Positions 62,458 through 64,000 of a stretch of DNA of 64,000 bases are shown piece by piece. The DNA is taken from contig NZ_RHLG01000004.1 in the NCBI RefSeq assembly GCF_003712105.1, positions 293,413 through 357,412 on the forward strand, read 5' to 3'. How positions within the stretch are numbered: the stretch's first letter is position 1; each line of letters opens with the position of its first letter. Made by a program: the position numbers and the translations under genes. The DNA is from Winogradskyella sp. (GTDB lineage: Bacteria; Bacteroidota; Bacteroidia; Flavobacteriales; Flavobacteriaceae). Under the pieces are notes generated by a model. The model ran no database searches and had not been told where the DNA came from. It saw nothing but the letters and a program-made list of their open reading frames with translations.

Positions 62458-64000
62458 ATGAAAAGGTATCTGCTAGCAATAATTCTTGTGAGTACCTGTG
62501 TTATATCCTATTCTCAAGTTAAGATAGGAAACAATCCTGGTACAATTGATCCAAGTTCAATTCTTGAACTTGAAAGCTCCGAAAAAGTATTCGTCGTAAC
62601 TAGAGTTACTACAACTCAGATGAATGCAATTACACCCTTAAATGGTTCTATTGTTTATAACACGGACGAATCGTGTTTATTCCAATTTAATAATAACAGT
62701 TGGTCAAGTCTATGTATAGATGTTATGGCCAATGAAACCATCACAACATTAGTTGACAATAATGATGGTACATTTACTTATACGAATGAAAATGGAAACG
62801 CCACTACGTTTAATGTAGTTGATCTAGATTCTGATCCAACAAACGAGTTACAAACTCTTTCCTTAAATGGTACAAATTTAACATTATCAGATGGTGGCTC
62901 AGTTGATTTACCTATTTCTGTAGGCCCACAAGGACCGCAAGGCGATACTGGTCCACAAGGTGATGTTGGGCCTCAGGGGCCACAAGGCGATACCGGAGCC
63001 CAAGGGCCGCAAGGTGACACTGGCCCTCAAGGGCCTCAAGGTGATACAGGAGCACAAGGACCTCAAGGTGATGTTGGACCACAAGGACCTCAAGGTGATA
63101 CAGGAGCACAAGGTACTCAAGGAGATGTTGGACCACAAGGACCGCAAGGTGATACTGGAGCTCAAGGGCCACAAGGCGATACCGGAGCACAAGGGCCACA
63201 AGGTGATACTGGCCCTCAAGGGCCGCAAGGTGATACTGGTCCACAAGGACCTCAAGGAGATGTTGGTCCTCAAGGGCCGCAAGGTGATACTGGTGCACAA
63301 GGTCCACAAGGTGATGTTGGGCCGCAAGGTCCACAAGGCGATACCGGAGCACAAGGACCTCAAGGAGATGTTGGTCCTCAAGGGCCGCAAGGTGATACCG
63401 GTGCACAAGGTCCACAAGGTGATGTTGGGCCACAAGGTCCACAAGGTGATGTTGGGCCGCAAGGGCCGCAAGGTGATACTGGCGCGCAAGGACCGCAAGG
63501 TGATACCGGGGCTCAAGGGCCACAAGGTGATACTGGCGCGCAAGGACCGCAAGGTGATACAGGAGCACAAGGACCTCAAGGTGATGTTGGACCACAAGGA
63601 CCTCAAGGAGATGTTGGACCACAAGGACCTCAAGGAGATGTTGGTCCTCAAGGGCCGCAAGGCGATACCGGAGCTCAAGGGCCACAAGGCGATACCGGAG
63701 CACAAGGGCCACAAGGTGATACTGGCCCTCAAGGGCCGCAAGGCGATACCGGAGCTCAAGGACCTCAAGGAGATGTTGGGCCTCAAGGGCCGCAAGGACC
63801 GCAAGGTGATACAGGAGCTCAAGGTCCTCAAGGTGATACAGGAGCACAAGGGCCTCAAGGCGATGTTGGGCCGCAAGGACCTCAAGGCGATGTTGGGCCA
63901 CAAGGGCCACGAGGTGAGACTGGGCTGCAAGGACCGCAAGGTGATACAGGAGCACAAGGTCCTCAAGGTGATACTGGCCCTCAAGGGCCGCAAGGTGATA
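62458..64000 (+). CDS. Secreted collagen-like (Gly-X-Y) repeat protein, C-terminus beyond right edge
   Basis: From the ATG at 62458 there are 514 codons open to the window edge. A signal peptide ([20 protein letters not shown]) is followed by a non-collagenous head of about 135 residues: [56 protein letters not shown], then [17 protein letters not shown]. From residue 156 the protein is pure Gly-X-Y, mostly G-P-Q, G-A-Q, G-D-T and G-D-V. Heads of this kind are common in large secreted proteins of Flavobacteriia. It probably forms a trimeric surface filament or adhesin; a C-terminal head or sorting signal would be expected outside the window. Confidence 0.9.
   Translation, partial: MKRYLLAIILVSTCVISYSQVKIGNNPGTIDPSSILELESSEKVFVVTRVTTTQMNAITPLNGSIVYNTDESCLFQFNNNSWSSLCIDVMANETITTLVDNNDGTFTYTNENGNATTFNVVDLDSDPTNELQTLSLNGTNLTLSDGGSVDLPISVGPQGPQGDTGPQGDVGPQGPQGDTGAQGPQGDTGPQGPQGDTGAQGPQGDVGPQGPQGDTGAQGTQGDVGPQGPQGDTGAQGPQGDTGAQGPQGDTGPQGPQGDTGPQGPQGDVGPQGPQGDTGAQGPQGDVGPQGPQGDTGAQGPQGDVGPQGPQGDTGAQGPQGDVGPQGPQGDVGPQGPQGDTGAQGPQGDTGAQGPQGDTGAQGPQGDTGAQGPQGDVGPQGPQGDVGPQGPQGDVGPQGPQGDTGAQGPQGDTGAQGPQGDTGPQGPQGDTGAQGPQGDVGPQGPQGPQGDTGAQGPQGDTGAQGPQGDVGPQGPQGDVGPQGPRGETGLQGPQGDTGAQGPQGDTGPQGPQGD
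62923..64000 (+). repeat. Collagen-like tandem repeat region (9-base unit, 27-base super-unit)
   Basis: About 359 codons, or 119 triplets, each starting with GGN. The usual super-unit is G-(P/A)-Q G-P-Q G-D-(T/V), 27 bases. Exceptions: a missing G-P-Q near 62947, an extra one near 63790, a G-T-Q near 63112, and one cluster near 63908-63935 with G-P-R, G-E-T and G-L-Q. All four glycine codons are used, so copies differ in DNA while the protein pattern is kept. Confidence 0.95.

Noticed and set aside
62908..63993. Two long minus-strand open frames (about 350 codons each), rich in Leu, Arg and Ser or Leu, Val and His
   Set aside because: They are the antisense image of the collagen-like repeat, whose 27-base unit has no stop in those frames. 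The plus strand has a start, signal peptide and perfect Gly-X-Y pattern.
62923..64000. CRISPR-like or satellite tandem array
   Set aside because: The period is 9 and 27 bases, without unique spacers, and it is fully coding with changes mostly at third positions.

Overview
The window is a contiguous piece of a low-GC Bacteroidota chromosome, almost certainly a marine-type member of the Flavobacteriaceae. The evidence is gene content and style: exosortase F (XrtF), a HYC_CC_PP protein, DUF1573, DUF6702, a TatA of the Bacteroidota type, a kynurenine/2-aminomuconate pathway, promoter-like TAnnTTTG boxes in place of Shine-Dalgarno-driven starts, several TTG starts, and secretion signals ending in S-Q or L-x-x-C. 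I do not assign a genus. I saw no tRNA, rRNA, CRISPR array, insertion sequence or prophage. Genes are tightly packed and no gene-free stretch exceeds 300 bases.

Layout. 1-1516 (minus): a DUF2652 cyclase-like gene broken by a T8 frameshift, coupled to a TolB-like protein that runs off the left edge. 1614-2776: a TfoX-like protein and an AlkD-like DNA alkylation repair protein. 2821-5898 (minus): a metal-handling operon (HYC_CC_PP protein, TonB-dependent receptor, HMA protein). 5949-6924 (minus): the exosortase F pair, opposite a GAF protein at 7011. 7479-10056 (minus): two tandem MacB-type permeases. 10202-17395: purH and the cell-shape operon mreB-mreC-mreD-PBP2-rodA. 17442-20593: DinB, a sigma factor with a cysteine-bearing tail, and three small membrane proteins. 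20636-28960: valS, DUF1573, a double aspartyl protease/PDZ protein, an aminotransferase, murB, and a sigma/anti-sigma pair. 29031-34870: aquaporin, glycosyltransferase, a sigma factor, an atypical Nramp-like transporter, lipA and GAPDH. 34898-40973: hybrid histidine kinase, lpxK, a Nif3-like protein, a zinc-ribbon protein without its cysteines, and msrA.

41248-44706 is the accessory-looking region: a lipoprotein with a cysteine-rich domain, a Gly-rich linker and a C-terminal HExxH domain, followed by three or four small secreted or fragmentary genes with no recognisable family. It is the best candidate here for an undescribed system (effector/immunity-like cassette), but that is inference.

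44696-55316 holds a methyltransferase, a lipoprotein, a CDGSH protein, and then a kynurenine degradation cluster: kynureninase, kynurenine 3-monooxygenase, RidA-type deaminase, 2-aminomuconate semialdehyde dehydrogenase, a catalytically unusual SDR, 3-hydroxyanthranilate dioxygenase and ACMS decarboxylase. Together these take kynurenine to 2-aminomuconate and onward. Tryptophan dioxygenase and formamidase are not in the window.

55328-62263 has TatA, an M1 peptidase with its DUF6702 partner, three tandem carboxypeptidase-regulatory-like proteins (two about 90% identical over their N-terminal halves), peptidase E and a GNAT acetyltransferase. From 62458 to the right edge runs a secreted collagen-like protein with about 119 uninterrupted Gly-X-Y triplets, still open at base 64000.
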